A DNA stretch of 35,609 nt from positions 1 through 35,609 of the forward strand of contig JAIXOI010000014.1 in assembly GCA_027486795.1 (NCBI GenBank). Reading direction: 5' to 3'. This DNA comes from Sphingobacteriales bacterium. GTDB taxonomy: Bacteria; Bacteroidota; Bacteroidia; Chitinophagales; CAIOSU01. Shown here piece after piece: positions 7,848 to 16,915 of this stretch. A model generated the notes under the pieces. That model did no database searches and was not told where the DNA came from. It saw nothing but the letters and a program-made list of their open reading frames with translations. Positions within the stretch are counted from its first letter, which is position 1. Each line of letters begins with the position of its first letter. Position numbers and translations under genes: made by a program.

Positions 7848-8888
7848 ATGTTCTACTTTCGGTACATATTCTTATTGGCGTGGGTATTGTATTTGTGCCG
7901 CCCTGGCTGTGGCTATGCTCAAAACCTAGTACCGAACGGTGATTTTGAACAAGGCGCTAAATGCCAAACCACCTACACTAAACCCAGCATACCCAAGCCT
8001 TGGCAAACAACTGGCACGCCCGACCTATACCTTGATAGCTGCGAAATAATTTCACCGAGCAATAACCTCACCGGTGCTTGCGAATTGCTCTCTGGCAAAG
8101 CTTTCGCTGGCTTGGTTATGGATTTGCCAAGTAAACAGAATGGTTATTGGGTAGAACGTATGCAAACCCGGCTCTTGCAACCTCTTGAAAAGGACAGCCT
8201 ATACCAGCTAAGCATGTTCATTAGCCTAGGGCCCAATTCACCGAGCAGTATTAAGCAAATGTCGGTTCGGCTGGCGGCTGAAATTTATGCGCATTATACC
8301 CTACCTAAAGAGATAAAGGTGCTTGATATGCCTGAACCTCTGTTGCCAGGCAAGTGGATTCATATTGTTGATACCATAAAGGCTGTTGGTGGAGAACAAT
8401 TACTGGTTATCGGGAATTATTTAGAGGCAGATAATTTCCTCAAACTCCGCAAACCAAAAGGCAATGAGATACGGTGTTATGTATACTTGGATAGCATTAG
8501 CCTTACACCACTGTTTAAGCTTGCCAGCCCACCAATAATTTCTGACACCATCACTTTAGCTGGCATTAATTTTAATACTAACGAAGCTATTTTATTGCCA
8601 GCCGCTTATCCGGTTTTGGATAACATCTTATTACCATTGCTAAAATCAGATAATTTCTCGCTGACCATAATAGGGCATACTGATAGCGTCGGAAGTTTTG
8701 AAAATAACCTAACCTTGTCGCTCAATCGGGCCGAATCGGTTAAGGCCTATTTTACTATTAATGGAATTGACCCCAACTTAATATCCGTTGAAGGCGCTGG
8801 TACGCTCAAACCCATTGCCCCAAACAACACAGAAAGCGGGCGCGCCATTAATAGGCGGGTTGAGATCGTTATCAAACGCCAACGGTAA
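7848..8888 (+). CDS. OmpA-family outer-membrane protein with N-terminal lectin-like domain
   Basis: A 346-residue exported protein. An N-terminal signal peptide (hydrophobic YIFLLAWVLYLC, cleavage probably after GYAQ) precedes NLVPNGDFEQ, the opening of a jelly-roll domain often seen in Bacteroidota surface proteins (about 26-230). The C-terminal 110 residues are an OmpA-like peptidoglycan-binding domain: INFNTNEAILLP, TIIGHTDSVGS, LSLNRAESVKAYF and SGRAINRRVEIVI. The conserved Asp and Arg that hold meso-diaminopimelate (HTD and the NRR motif) are present. The protein likely anchors an outer-membrane or periplasmic assembly to the cell wall. Its ligand is unknown. Confidence 0.88.
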   Translation: MFYFRYIFLLAWVLYLCRPGCGYAQNLVPNGDFEQGAKCQTTYTKPSIPKPWQTTGTPDLYLDSCEIISPSNNLTGACELLSGKAFAGLVMDLPSKQNGYWVERMQTRLLQPLEKDSLYQLSMFISLGPNSPSSIKQMSVRLAAEIYAHYTLPKEIKVLDMPEPLLPGKWIHIVDTIKAVGGEQLLVIGNYLEADNFLKLRKPKGNEIRCYVYLDSISLTPLFKLASPPIISDTITLAGINFNTNEAILLPAAYPVLDNILLPLLKSDNFSLTIIGHTDSVGSFENNLTLSLNRAESVKAYFTINGIDPNLISVEGAGTLKPIAPNNTESGRAINRRVEIVIKRQR

Positions 8889-8889
8889 C

Positions 8890-9834
8890 TTAATGAGCCT
8901 GCGGCAAGAAAATTTCTGCCACCATACACCTTACACTACCACCGCCATATTTTTCAATGGTCGGAATAGGAAAATGCAATATTTGGTTGTGCTGCGCAAT
9001 TGCTTCTCGTTGTTTGGCTATCAATGCCTCATATGCAGTAGTCGACATCAACAGGTAGGGTAAACCCATAGGGCCCTGCACCTCGAGCATATTACCGCAG
9101 AAGCTATCCAGCATTTGATTAAGGCTAATTTCAACTATAAGCTTGCCCGATTGCGTTAATGATTTAACAACTCGCTCCCTATCTTCTGGTACAATAGCAT
9201 CAGTGCAAATTACCACCAAATTGGTAGCAATACACATCATTACGTTGGTGTGGTATATGGCCGCCTCAACGCCAGTAGCACTGGTATATCGGTTGGGACT
9301 AAAGGTGACTACTTGATAGGCAAGTTGTTTGCCCACCTCGTTTGTTAGTGCTTCTTGGGTACGCTCTGATAAGGCGGCGTAGATGATGCCATTTACATGG
9401 TCGATAATCATGCTGCCAGTACCTTCCAGATATTTACCTTGCTTTTCGTTTGGGCTCAAATCCAACACTTGTGCTACTTGATTGGTACTTTCAAGCTTAG
9501 CTACCACATCCGCTCTCCGCTCCCATTGGCGGTTTTCCCAACGCATGGGATATATTATTACAGAGCCGTTGCTATGTGTAGATATCCAATTGTTCGGAAA
9601 CACTACATCCGGCGTTGGGCCTGGAGTATCTAGGTTTTCTTCAAACACGGTCACATCAATACCCTTGTTGCGCATTTCTGTTACCATGGCATCAAACTCG
9701 GCCAATGCCTTTACTGCAATTTCTTCCTGGGTTTGCTCGCCTGGTATACTCTGGAAGGTATTGTCCTGTGCCGTTTGTGGGTTGTAGCCAAATCGTTTTG
9801 GCCGCACCATAAATACATGATTGGTTGATTGCAT
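8890..9834 (-). CDS. ctlX: CtlX-like hydrolase of the amidinotransferase/arginine deiminase superfamily
   Basis: A 314-residue guanidino-modifying enzyme of the group annotated as citrulline-utilisation hydrolase (CtlX, COG4874). Visible: VVFPNNWISTH (substrate-binding Asn and Asp region), LEGTGSMIID (the general-acid Glu motif), AIYHTNVMM (catalytic His) and GGGSVRCMVAEIF with the nucleophilic Cys at residue 303. The catalytic set is complete. It lies four bases downstream of an arginine deiminase on the same strand, so both are surely co-expressed: the deiminase would turn arginine into citrulline and this enzyme would act on citrulline or a related ureido/guanidino compound. The exact reaction is inferred from context; a dimethylarginine hydrolase activity cannot be excluded. 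Confidence 0.85.
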   Translation of the reverse strand: MQSTNHVFMVRPKRFGYNPQTAQDNTFQSIPGEQTQEEIAVKALAEFDAMVTEMRNKGIDVTVFEENLDTPGPTPDVVFPNNWISTHSNGSVIIYPMRWENRQWERRADVVAKLESTNQVAQVLDLSPNEKQGKYLEGTGSMIIDHVNGIIYAALSERTQEALTNEVGKQLAYQVVTFSPNRYTSATGVEAAIYHTNVMMCIATNLVVICTDAIVPEDRERVVKSLTQSGKLIVEISLNQMLDSFCGNMLEVQGPMGLPYLLMSTTAYEALIAKQREAIAQHNQILHFPIPTIEKYGGGSVRCMVAEIFLPQAH

Positions 9835-9838
9835 AGCG

Positions 9839-11572
9839 TTACATTTGCTCTCTTAACAATGGCATCGACATACAATGCGAGCCGCCCCTAGCCCTCGACA
9901 ACTCACCCGAAGGAATGAGGAATAAGGTATCTTGTTGCACCAGTTCATCTCGCAGGGTTTCAACACGCTTTGCAAGCTGCTCTGCTGGCTCATTGGCGCC
10001 AAGGCCTGACCACACCTCATTTTGCAACCTGTCCAGTAACTTAACGGTTTCTACAATCTTAAATCCCACTCGCTGAAAAGCCCTGCAGGTCTCATGGTTT
10101 CTGTCGTAGCCTATTATTAGGCCTTCTTTTATTGCCAATACGTTGCAGGCATCCGTCCATTGTTCCCGATCATTAAATGGGTATCCATCCATTTTGCTGG
10201 TAGAGATATCTTCCCATTCTTCCGAGTTATTTACTTCGGTGGTTACATCCGGATTGCCGCAATATACAAAGCGCATATCGTCCTCTTCAACACCAAAATC
10301 GTTTATGCCGATATCCGTAAACAGGTCTTCAAATGAATCAAAGCTTTTATCGTCTTCATGGTACCGTTGTATACCATCATCGTCGGTAATTATTTGGTTA
10401 TTGTAGCGCACTATCTTAATGCTATCTGCTTCACTTTCTTTTACATCGGTGGCCCGGTGCAGGTTTTTGCGATAATTGGCCGTCCAGTTAAGGCTTTTTA
10501 GTTTTGATAGCGGTCCATATAGCACCCAAGTGCGCTTGTCAACCATGGTTACAATAGTATCAATATGCATCATGGTGCGTTTCTTGGGTATCACTACCAC
10601 CGAAATCTTGTTCAATACCTTATTGCCATCATCATCCCTGAGCCTAAACAGGTGCTTAATGATTTTATCGATGGCATTTACCGATGTTCGCTCGCTGCAG
10701 CCCACCAGCAAGTGGTCTTTGGCCACCATCATTACATCGCCACCCTCAATCGTTATGCGGGCGTTTTCGCGCTCATGCTCATCGCCGAGCAAGTATTCCA
10801 TGTCGTTGTTTATTTCAACAATACGGTCGGGTCTATCCTTAAAAAAGTAATTGAGCATTACATATTTGGTCAAAATTGACTCCCTTGACCGCGACGTTTC
10901 CGCAGCCTTGCTCAATAGCACATACTGCCCTATCATGATACTAATGTCGCGGGTAAACACGAAATTGGGCACTGGCGGAAAAACCTGCTCAACAACAGCC
11001 TTTTCGCTATCTGGCTTGTAATACTTCAACTGGCCCGACAACAATGTTTTAGCCAATTGGCGGCAATAGTAAGCTTTATCGTAGCTGCCTCTCCAAATCT
11101 TACCGTTTTGGTCGTTGGTGGTGTTAAGTAATATCTGTTGAACAGTATAAGAGCAGTTCTCTAATGCGCAAATGGCGGCTACCATTTCGTGCCTTAGGTT
11201 ATCGTCCATCAGCATATCCGAAATAACCCTTTGAACTTCTACCACCTTGCTTGAGTTTATAAACTCCTCATGGTCGGGCCTTTTCCAACTGCCGCGCTTG
11301 ATGGTGTGCCATTCAATACTATCGGTTTGGGGTGTTTGGTTTTGGTATTCCTTAATAAACCACGCTACCAAACTGGGTACATCCAAATAGCACAGCAGCA
11401 GTTTTTTAAAAACGTCGTACTCCTCCTGCATTTTGGCAAGGTCAACTATGTCTTCGTACAACCACTCTTGTGCTTTTGATGGCAATACTTTACCAATACC
11501 GCCATCGGGGCTATGTATCAATACCTTTTTTAAGGTTTTTACTTCCGAAGTTACTCCTAATCCATTCGTCAT
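9839..11572 (-). CDS. Arginine deiminase family protein, enlarged
   Basis: A 577-residue protein with all arginine deiminase hallmarks: LKKVLIHSPDGGI at the N terminus, LYEDIVDLAKMQEEYDVF, PNFVFTRDISIMIG (substrate-binding FTRD), ITIEGGDVMMV (EGGD), MMHIDTIVTMV (catalytic His) and RARGGSHCMSMPL with Cys567 as nucleophile. It should hydrolyse L-arginine to L-citrulline and ammonia. Typical deiminases are about 400-480 residues. The extra length lies in the helical region before FTRD and in a strongly acidic segment between the His motif and the C-terminal Cys (rich in D and E, about residues 375-450), possibly regulatory or an oligomer contact. No arcB, arcC or arcD lies near, so this is not the classical ATP-yielding ADI operon; the partner is the CtlX-like gene four bases downstream. 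Confidence 0.9.
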   Translation of the reverse strand: MTNGLGVTSEVKTLKKVLIHSPDGGIGKVLPSKAQEWLYEDIVDLAKMQEEYDVFKKLLLCYLDVPSLVAWFIKEYQNQTPQTDSIEWHTIKRGSWKRPDHEEFINSSKVVEVQRVISDMLMDDNLRHEMVAAICALENCSYTVQQILLNTTNDQNGKIWRGSYDKAYYCRQLAKTLLSGQLKYYKPDSEKAVVEQVFPPVPNFVFTRDISIMIGQYVLLSKAAETSRSRESILTKYVMLNYFFKDRPDRIVEINNDMEYLLGDEHERENARITIEGGDVMMVAKDHLLVGCSERTSVNAIDKIIKHLFRLRDDDGNKVLNKISVVVIPKKRTMMHIDTIVTMVDKRTWVLYGPLSKLKSLNWTANYRKNLHRATDVKESEADSIKIVRYNNQIITDDDGIQRYHEDDKSFDSFEDLFTDIGINDFGVEEDDMRFVYCGNPDVTTEVNNSEEWEDISTSKMDGYPFNDREQWTDACNVLAIKEGLIIGYDRNHETCRAFQRVGFKIVETVKLLDRLQNEVWSGLGANEPAEQLAKRVETLRDELVQQDTLFLIPSGELSRARGGSHCMSMPLLREQM

Positions 11573-11760
11573 ATAGCATAGCGTTTAGCCGAAATGCATT
11601 ATTCAGGCTGACGCTAATTTAAGGATATTGCTGTGTAGGAGGAAATATGAGTAATTAACATTAACCGAAACGGCCAAACTAAGCACCAACTGTAAAGGCT
11701 GCACAATGACAATAAAATAGCGATGTGCCGAATAAAAAAACCAGATTGAAAAAGGGACTA

Positions 11761-11790
11761 AAAAAAAAGCGGGAAACTTGCGCCCCGCTT
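11761..11790 (-). terminator. Terminator of the tRNA-Gly/tRNA-Leu transcript
   Basis: On the minus strand AAGCGGG (11784-11790) pairs with CCCGCTT (11767-11773) around a 10-base loop, followed by an uninterrupted T run (A at 11761-11768 on plus). It lies directly after the 3' end of tRNA-Leu. Confidence 0.85.
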
Positions 11791-11792
11791 AG

Positions 11793-11878
11793 TACCCCGG
11801 GCGGGACTTGAACCCGCACGAACATTGCTGCTCACAGGATTTTAAGTCCTGCGTGTCTACCGATTCCACCACCAGGGC
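11793..11878 (-). tRNA. tRNA-Leu (anticodon UAA)
   Basis: An 86-nt tRNA with a long variable arm. The acceptor stem GCCCTGG pairs with CCGGGGT (two wobbles), discriminator A. The anticodon arm is CAGGA-CTTAAAA-TCCTG, giving anticodon TAA. The T arm GCGGG-TTCAAGT-CCCGC is complete. CCA is not encoded. It is transcribed after tRNA-Gly, with 39 bases between. Confidence 0.96.
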
Positions 11879-11917
11879 CTATAATGCGTATTGTGTTCTC
11901 TAAGGAGGGAAAAAGAG

Positions 11918-11990
<73 letters not shown>

Positions 11991-12085
11991 TTGGTATATT
12001 TTTACAGAAAAGAACGCGTTATTCCGTAATTGTGGATGCAAATATAAGCACTCTAATCTTACTTGTGCAAGCTTTTTATAAAAAA

Positions 12086-14704
12086 TTATGCGTCTGCATT
12101 GAAGATTTGTTTCAACTCATTGAGTTTCATAAGGCTTTCTACTGGGGTTAAGGTGTTAATGTCTATCTTTTCCAAGAGTTTACGGGCTTCGGCGGCGGCG
12201 CGGTCGTTCATTTCGAAGATGCTGAGCTGGTAGCCGGGGTTCTCAATTTTCTTTACTTTGCTGCCTAAACTATCATCGCTGATGTGTTTTTGCTCCAGTT
12301 CTTTGAGGATGGTGCCCGCACGGTCTACTATCTGTTTGGGCATACCGGCCATTTTGGCCACGTGTATACCGAAGCTGTGGCGGGTGCCGCCCTCTTGCAA
12401 TTTGCGCAGGAAGATTACCTTATTACCCACCTCTTTGGTAGCTACGTTGTAATTTTTGATGCGTGGCAGTTTGTTGGCCAGTTCGTTCAGTTCGTGGTAG
12501 TGTGTGGCGAAGAGCGTTTTAGGGCGATACAGGCCGTTGTTGTGCAAATATTCAGCAATACTCCAGGCAATGGAGATACCATCGTAGGTGCTCGTGCCGC
12601 GGCCAATTTCATCCAGAAGAATCAGGCTACGGTCGCTGATGTTGTTCATGATGCTGGCCGTCTCGTTCATCTCCACCATAAAGGTCGACTCGCCGCTGGA
12701 AATATTGTCGCTCGCCCCTACCCTGGTAAATACCTTATCTATGATGCCCAGCCGCGCTTTGGTGGCAGGCACAAAACTGCCCATCTGTGCCATCAGCACT
12801 ATCAAGGCTGTTTGGCGCAGCAGTGCCGATTTACCCGCCATGTTGGGGCCTGTAATCATAATCACTTGTTGGGTTTCGTTATCCAGCATCACGTCGTTGG
12901 GCACGTATTGCTCGCCCACGGGTAGTAGGCGCTCAATAACCGGGTGGCGACCAGCAGTAATGTCCAGCGTTACGCTGTCGTCAATATCCGGTTTTACGTA
13001 ATGATACTTCACCGCCGCATCAGCAAACGACATTAGGCAATCCAATCGCGCAATCAAATTGGCATTTACCTGTATAGGGCGGATGTAATCGTGCGTAAAA
13101 TACACCAACTCTTGGAACAACTCGTTCTCCAGCGCCTGTATTCGCTCGTCGGCAGTCAGTATTTTCTCTTCGTATTGCTTCAGTTCTTCGGTAATGTAGC
13201 GTTCGGCGTTGGTGAGGGTTTGCTTACGCATCCACTCGGCGGGCACCTTATCTTTATGTACGTTGGTTACCTCAAGGTAATAACCAAACACGTTGTTAAA
13301 TGCCACCTTTAGGGAGCTAATGCCTGTAGCCTCGCTCTCTCGACGCTGAATGTCCAGCAAGTAATCTTTCCCGGTGCGCACAATCTTGCGCAGGTCGTCC
13401 AGTTCTGGGCTTACACCCGCCTTAATGGCATTTCCTTTCTGGATGCTAACGGGGGCATCATCCTCCATCGATTTCTCGATGCGCTCCCGCAGCAAATCGC
13501 AGGGGTTAAACTGGTCGGCAATCTTCTTCAGGTACTTGCTGCCACTGGCTTTACATGCTTCACGGATGGGCACTATAGCTTGCAACGCACGCTTTATCTG
13601 CACCAGTTCGCGAGGGTTTACCTTGCCCAGCGGTACTTTGCTTATCAATCGCTCCAAGTCGCCAATCTGCTTGATGTGCACGCGTAGGGTATGGGCGAGG
13701 TCGGGGTCTTTGATTAGATGTTCCACTACCTCCAGCCGTTCGGCAATCGGTTTTTTGTCCTTCAGTGGCATCACTACCCAGCGTTTCAACAGGCGCGATC
13801 CCATCGGTGAGCAAGTCAAATCGAGTACATCAATCAATGCTTTGCCACCGTTAGGGCTGTTAATCAACTCTAGGTTGCGGATGGTAAACCGATCGAGCCA
13901 CACAAAGTTGTCTTGCTGCAATCGGCTCAGGGCGGTTATGTGCTGCAAGTTGGGGTGCTCCGTTTCGCCGAGGTAGTGCACAACGGCACCGGCGGCAACG
14001 GTTCCAGCCTTCAAATCATCGATACCAAAACCTTTTAAAGATGCGGTACCGAAGTGTTTCAACAATAAATCGTTGGTGAAATCCAGCGTAAATATCCAAT
14101 CCTCCAATTGGTAAGTATAAAACTGCCCACCGAAATCCTCTTTAAATATCTTTTGCCGAGCCTTGCTATAAATAACCTCCGATGGCTTGAGGCTTTGTAA
14201 CAGGTTTTCGATATAATCTCTGCTACCCTCACTCACATAAAACTCACCGGTGCTAATGTCCAAAAACGCCACACCCAAAGTATCGCCATCATAATGAACG
14301 GAGGCAAGGAAGTTGTTTTTGTTATGGTCGAGTATTTTATCGTTGATAGCTACCCCCGGCGTAATCAATTCCGTAACCCCACGTTTCACGATGGTTTTGG
14401 TCATCTTGGGGTCTTCCAGCTGGTCGCATATAGCTACCCTATAACCGGCCCGTACCAGCTTGGGCAAATACGTATCCAGCGAGTGGTGCGGAAAACCTGC
14501 CAGCTCAATCTCGCTGCTGCTGCCGGCGCCGCGTTTGGTAAGCACAATGCCCACTACCTTGCTGGTTATAATGGCATCTTCGCCGAAAGTCTCATAAAAA
14601 TCGCCCACCCTAAACAGCAGCACCGCATCGGGGTACTTACTCTTTATCTTATTGTACTGCCCCATTAAGGGCGTCTCTTTGGTGGGTTTTTCGGTCTTGG
14701 TCAT
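12086..14704 (-). CDS. mutS: DNA mismatch repair protein MutS
   Basis: An 872-residue full-length MutS, the sensor of base mismatches and small loops that loads MutL. The mismatch-reading F-x-E motif is in VGDFYETFGEDA (F36, E38). After the connector, lever and clamp domains comes the ATPase: Walker A GPNMAGKS (619-626), the SSGESTFMVEMNETA signature (669-683), Walker B LILLDEIGRGTST (694-706) and the FATHYHEL switch. Length and domain order are those of MutS1, not the shorter MutS2. It starts at ATG 14702-14704. The C terminus is a short KLNELKQIFNADA tail. The gene stands alone, with the tRNA pair downstream and a terminator-flanked gene upstream. Confidence 0.97.
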   Translation of the reverse strand: MTKTEKPTKETPLMGQYNKIKSKYPDAVLLFRVGDFYETFGEDAIITSKVVGIVLTKRGAGSSSEIELAGFPHHSLDTYLPKLVRAGYRVAICDQLEDPKMTKTIVKRGVTELITPGVAINDKILDHNKNNFLASVHYDGDTLGVAFLDISTGEFYVSEGSRDYIENLLQSLKPSEVIYSKARQKIFKEDFGGQFYTYQLEDWIFTLDFTNDLLLKHFGTASLKGFGIDDLKAGTVAAGAVVHYLGETEHPNLQHITALSRLQQDNFVWLDRFTIRNLELINSPNGGKALIDVLDLTCSPMGSRLLKRWVVMPLKDKKPIAERLEVVEHLIKDPDLAHTLRVHIKQIGDLERLISKVPLGKVNPRELVQIKRALQAIVPIREACKASGSKYLKKIADQFNPCDLLRERIEKSMEDDAPVSIQKGNAIKAGVSPELDDLRKIVRTGKDYLLDIQRRESEATGISSLKVAFNNVFGYYLEVTNVHKDKVPAEWMRKQTLTNAERYITEELKQYEEKILTADERIQALENELFQELVYFTHDYIRPIQVNANLIARLDCLMSFADAAVKYHYVKPDIDDSVTLDITAGRHPVIERLLPVGEQYVPNDVMLDNETQQVIMITGPNMAGKSALLRQTALIVLMAQMGSFVPATKARLGIIDKVFTRVGASDNISSGESTFMVEMNETASIMNNISDRSLILLDEIGRGTSTYDGISIAWSIAEYLHNNGLYRPKTLFATHYHELNELANKLPRIKNYNVATKEVGNKVIFLRKLQEGGTRHSFGIHVAKMAGMPKQIVDRAGTILKELEQKHISDDSLGSKVKKIENPGYQLSIFEMNDRAAAEARKLLEKIDINTLTPVESLMKLNELKQIFNADA

Positions 14705-14811
14705 GGTTTATAGGCGGGCACCTAAATTAAGGAATCTGCTTTATTTATTGGATGGTATGTTAATTACTTTATCGACAATCGTTAGCAAGTTTTAAAGTTT
14801 TCATAAGCCCC

Positions 14812-14851
14812 TAAAACAAAACAGCCCTGCTAAAAGCATTTAGCAGGGCTG
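14812..14851 (-). terminator. Terminator of the DUF2167 gene
   Basis: CAGCCCTGCTAAA (14822-14834) pairs perfectly with TTTAGCAGGGCTG (14839-14851) around a 4-base loop. On the minus strand it is followed by TTTTGTTTT, 20 bases past the stop of the gene at 14871. Confidence 0.85.
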
Positions 14852-14870
14852 CACTGTTAAGGCTTATGTT

Positions 14871-15785
14871 TTAAGATTGGCTGCTACCTCCAAAAAAGAA
14901 CTTTTTAACTGCTGCACCGGCGGCTACAGCACCTATTGCAATTACTTTCCAAAACTTGAGTAAGGCAACCCAAATACCTGCTTTCGCCAAAACCTTGCCC
15001 GCTACCAAGGCACCTATACCATAAGCTGCAACCTTGTCATATTCAGGGTCAAAATCGGCGTAGGTGTGCGATTCGTTAAAATTAACACTTGGCAAAATAG
15101 TTTCCACATAGGGCTCAATTTCTTCCAATTGATTTACCGTGCCAATGATGTTGAGCACCAAATAGCCTCGGCGTCCCAGCATACGGATATTGTAATTCAA
15201 TCCAAGATCATCGGCATCAACCTCAAATTTCATGGCCCAGTGCAGTTTTTTGTTGGCGCTATCATAGTAGGGTTTTTTGGCCCATCCTAAGAACAACATT
15301 TTGCCATAACCAGCCTCTTCGCGGGCTTTGCTGCTCTCTATGCTCTCTTCTTTCATTTGAGTTTCAAGCTCGTCAAAGTTCATATCTGCGGCATCTTCGT
15401 CGCTTATATAGCCTTCTTCTTCAAATGATATATCAACTGCCCATGAGCTATAATCGGCAGGGCCGTATTGCTCCAAAAACAACATGCCCAATGAACCGCT
15501 TTGTGGAGGATTGCCCCAAAGGTTTACCAGCACATAATCTGCTTGTTTACCATTCAAATATTTAAAACCTGGAGGAACTACCAACGTTGCCAAGCTATCG
15601 CCCAGTATAACCGTGTCTCTAAGGTACTTAAACGAATTATTGATGCTGTCTACTTCAGCCATATAATCCTCCAATACTAGCTCCGTTGTATCGTCAAGTG
15701 TAACGGCTGCCGAATCATTTTCGCCTTCCGCTCTCAAACTAAAAACGCTTAGCACTAAGCAAAGCAATAACCAACCCTTTTTCAT
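14871..15785 (-). CDS. DUF2167-family membrane protein
   Basis: A 304-residue protein matching the plan of DUF2167. The start is ATG at 15783-15785 (MKKGWLLLCLVLSVFSLRAEG), a clear signal peptide; a longer frame to 15845 lacks support. The exported part has FKYLNGKQADYVLVNLWGNPPQSGSLGMLF and SWAVDISFEEEGYISDEDA, the family's most recognisable segments. Near the C terminus a hydrophobic stretch (ALLKFWKVIAIGAVAAGAAV) is followed by KKFFFGGSS. The biochemical role of the family is not established. It has its own terminator downstream and no clear operon partner. Confidence 0.85.
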   Translation of the reverse strand: MKKGWLLLCLVLSVFSLRAEGENDSAAVTLDDTTELVLEDYMAEVDSINNSFKYLRDTVILGDSLATLVVPPGFKYLNGKQADYVLVNLWGNPPQSGSLGMLFLEQYGPADYSSWAVDISFEEEGYISDEDAADMNFDELETQMKEESIESSKAREEAGYGKMLFLGWAKKPYYDSANKKLHWAMKFEVDADDLGLNYNIRMLGRRGYLVLNIIGTVNQLEEIEPYVETILPSVNFNESHTYADFDPEYDKVAAYGIGALVAGKVLAKAGIWVALLKFWKVIAIGAVAAGAAVKKFFFGGSSQS

Positions 15786-15885
15786 AACTTCTATTTTTAA
15801 AAAAAATGAAGCGATTAAGGTAAAACATTCCTGAATACCGTACAAGGAAATTTAGTAAATACTTTAATGCGATACGTGGAATAGG

Positions 15886-16725
15886 CTACTCAACCCGGCG
15901 AATACCCGATTCCTCAAGCGTTATCTTCCTTTCTTTATATAAAGTACCCACTGCCTTTTTAAAAGACTTTTTGCTCATTTGGACCGATTGATAAATTATC
16001 TCAGCATCGGTTTTATCGGTAAGCGGCAGGAAACCGTTGGTCCTATCCAAAGCACGCAAAATGCGCTCAACTGCGGTAGCGTTGGCATTATCAAAACCTA
16101 TGGGCTGCAAGCTTATATCAATTTTGCCATCTTCGCGCACGTTCTTCACGTAAGCTTTCAGCCTATCGCCGTGGTATAGTTTCCTAAACGTTTCGTTTTC
16201 ATATACGAGGCCCCAATATTGGTGCTCTACTACCACGGTGGTGCCCAAATCAGACGATTGACCCACAACAATGTTCACCTCATCGCCTACATTATAAGCC
16301 GGCGGTTCGCCCTTACCCAAGTGCTTGCGAAGCTTGAAGCTACCCACAATACGCTCAGTGGTTTCGTCCAAGTAAACGTAAGTTAGGTAAAACTTCCCTT
16401 CCTCAGCTTTCAAATCTTGCTCGCTATAAGGCACCAGCAGGTCTTTCATCAGGCCCCAATCCATAAACGCACCTACATTGGTAAGTTGCGTGCAGCGCAT
16501 CCGTGCCACTTGCCCAATAGTGGCGCTTGGGTGCTCAGTTGTAGCTATCAATCTATCTTCGCTATCGCGATAAATAAAAACATTCAATATATCATCAACG
16601 GCAGTAAGGTTGGGTACATATCGCAATGGCAGCAATATCTCCCCAGCATCTTCCCCGTCAAGGTAAACGCCAAAATCTACTATTTTAACTACTCTTAACT
16701 GGTTATAAAGTCCTACCTGCAGCAT
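15886..16725 (-). CDS. S1-domain RNA-binding protein, CvfB/YitL-like
   Basis: A 279-residue protein with tandem S1-type beta barrels and a C-terminal winged helix, the CvfB arrangement. Visible: YNQLRVVKIVDFGVYLDGED (first S1), ARMRCTQLTNVGAFMDWGLMKDLLVPYSEQ (second S1), GDRLKAYVKNVREDGKIDISLQP (third S1-like) and a winged helix ending in YKERKITLEESGIRRVE. CvfB proteins bind RNA and affect virulence gene expression in Firmicutes; the role in Bacteroidota is unknown. The start is ATG at 16723-16725. The upstream TTG at 16734 lies inside a TAGCTTTG promoter box and is rejected. Confidence 0.85.
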   Translation of the reverse strand: MLQVGLYNQLRVVKIVDFGVYLDGEDAGEILLPLRYVPNLTAVDDILNVFIYRDSEDRLIATTEHPSATIGQVARMRCTQLTNVGAFMDWGLMKDLLVPYSEQDLKAEEGKFYLTYVYLDETTERIVGSFKLRKHLGKGEPPAYNVGDEVNIVVGQSSDLGTTVVVEHQYWGLVYENETFRKLYHGDRLKAYVKNVREDGKIDISLQPIGFDNANATAVERILRALDRTNGFLPLTDKTDAEIIYQSVQMSKKSFKKAVGTLYKERKITLEESGIRRVE

Positions 16726-16731
16726 AAGGTA

Positions 16732-16739
16732 CAAAGCTA
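16732..16739 (-). promoter_or_regulatory. -7 promoter box of the CvfB-like gene
   Basis: TAGCTTTG on the minus strand matches TAnnTTTG exactly and ends 6 bases before the ATG, which implies a very short or absent leader. I found no clear TTTG at the expected -33 distance. Confidence 0.4.
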
Positions 16740-16915
16740 ATCAATAAAACGCTTGCTTTAGGGCTTCTAAATCTGGAACGCATTGTCTCGGTATATTGTT
16801 TAAGAATAAGTTTTAATTCGATAAGCATTGATATTGGCATTTTTATAACCTTGCAGACACTGCTTCGCTTAAGCAACAATATCATTTCACAAACAGCATA
16901 CTAGCAAATAGCCTT

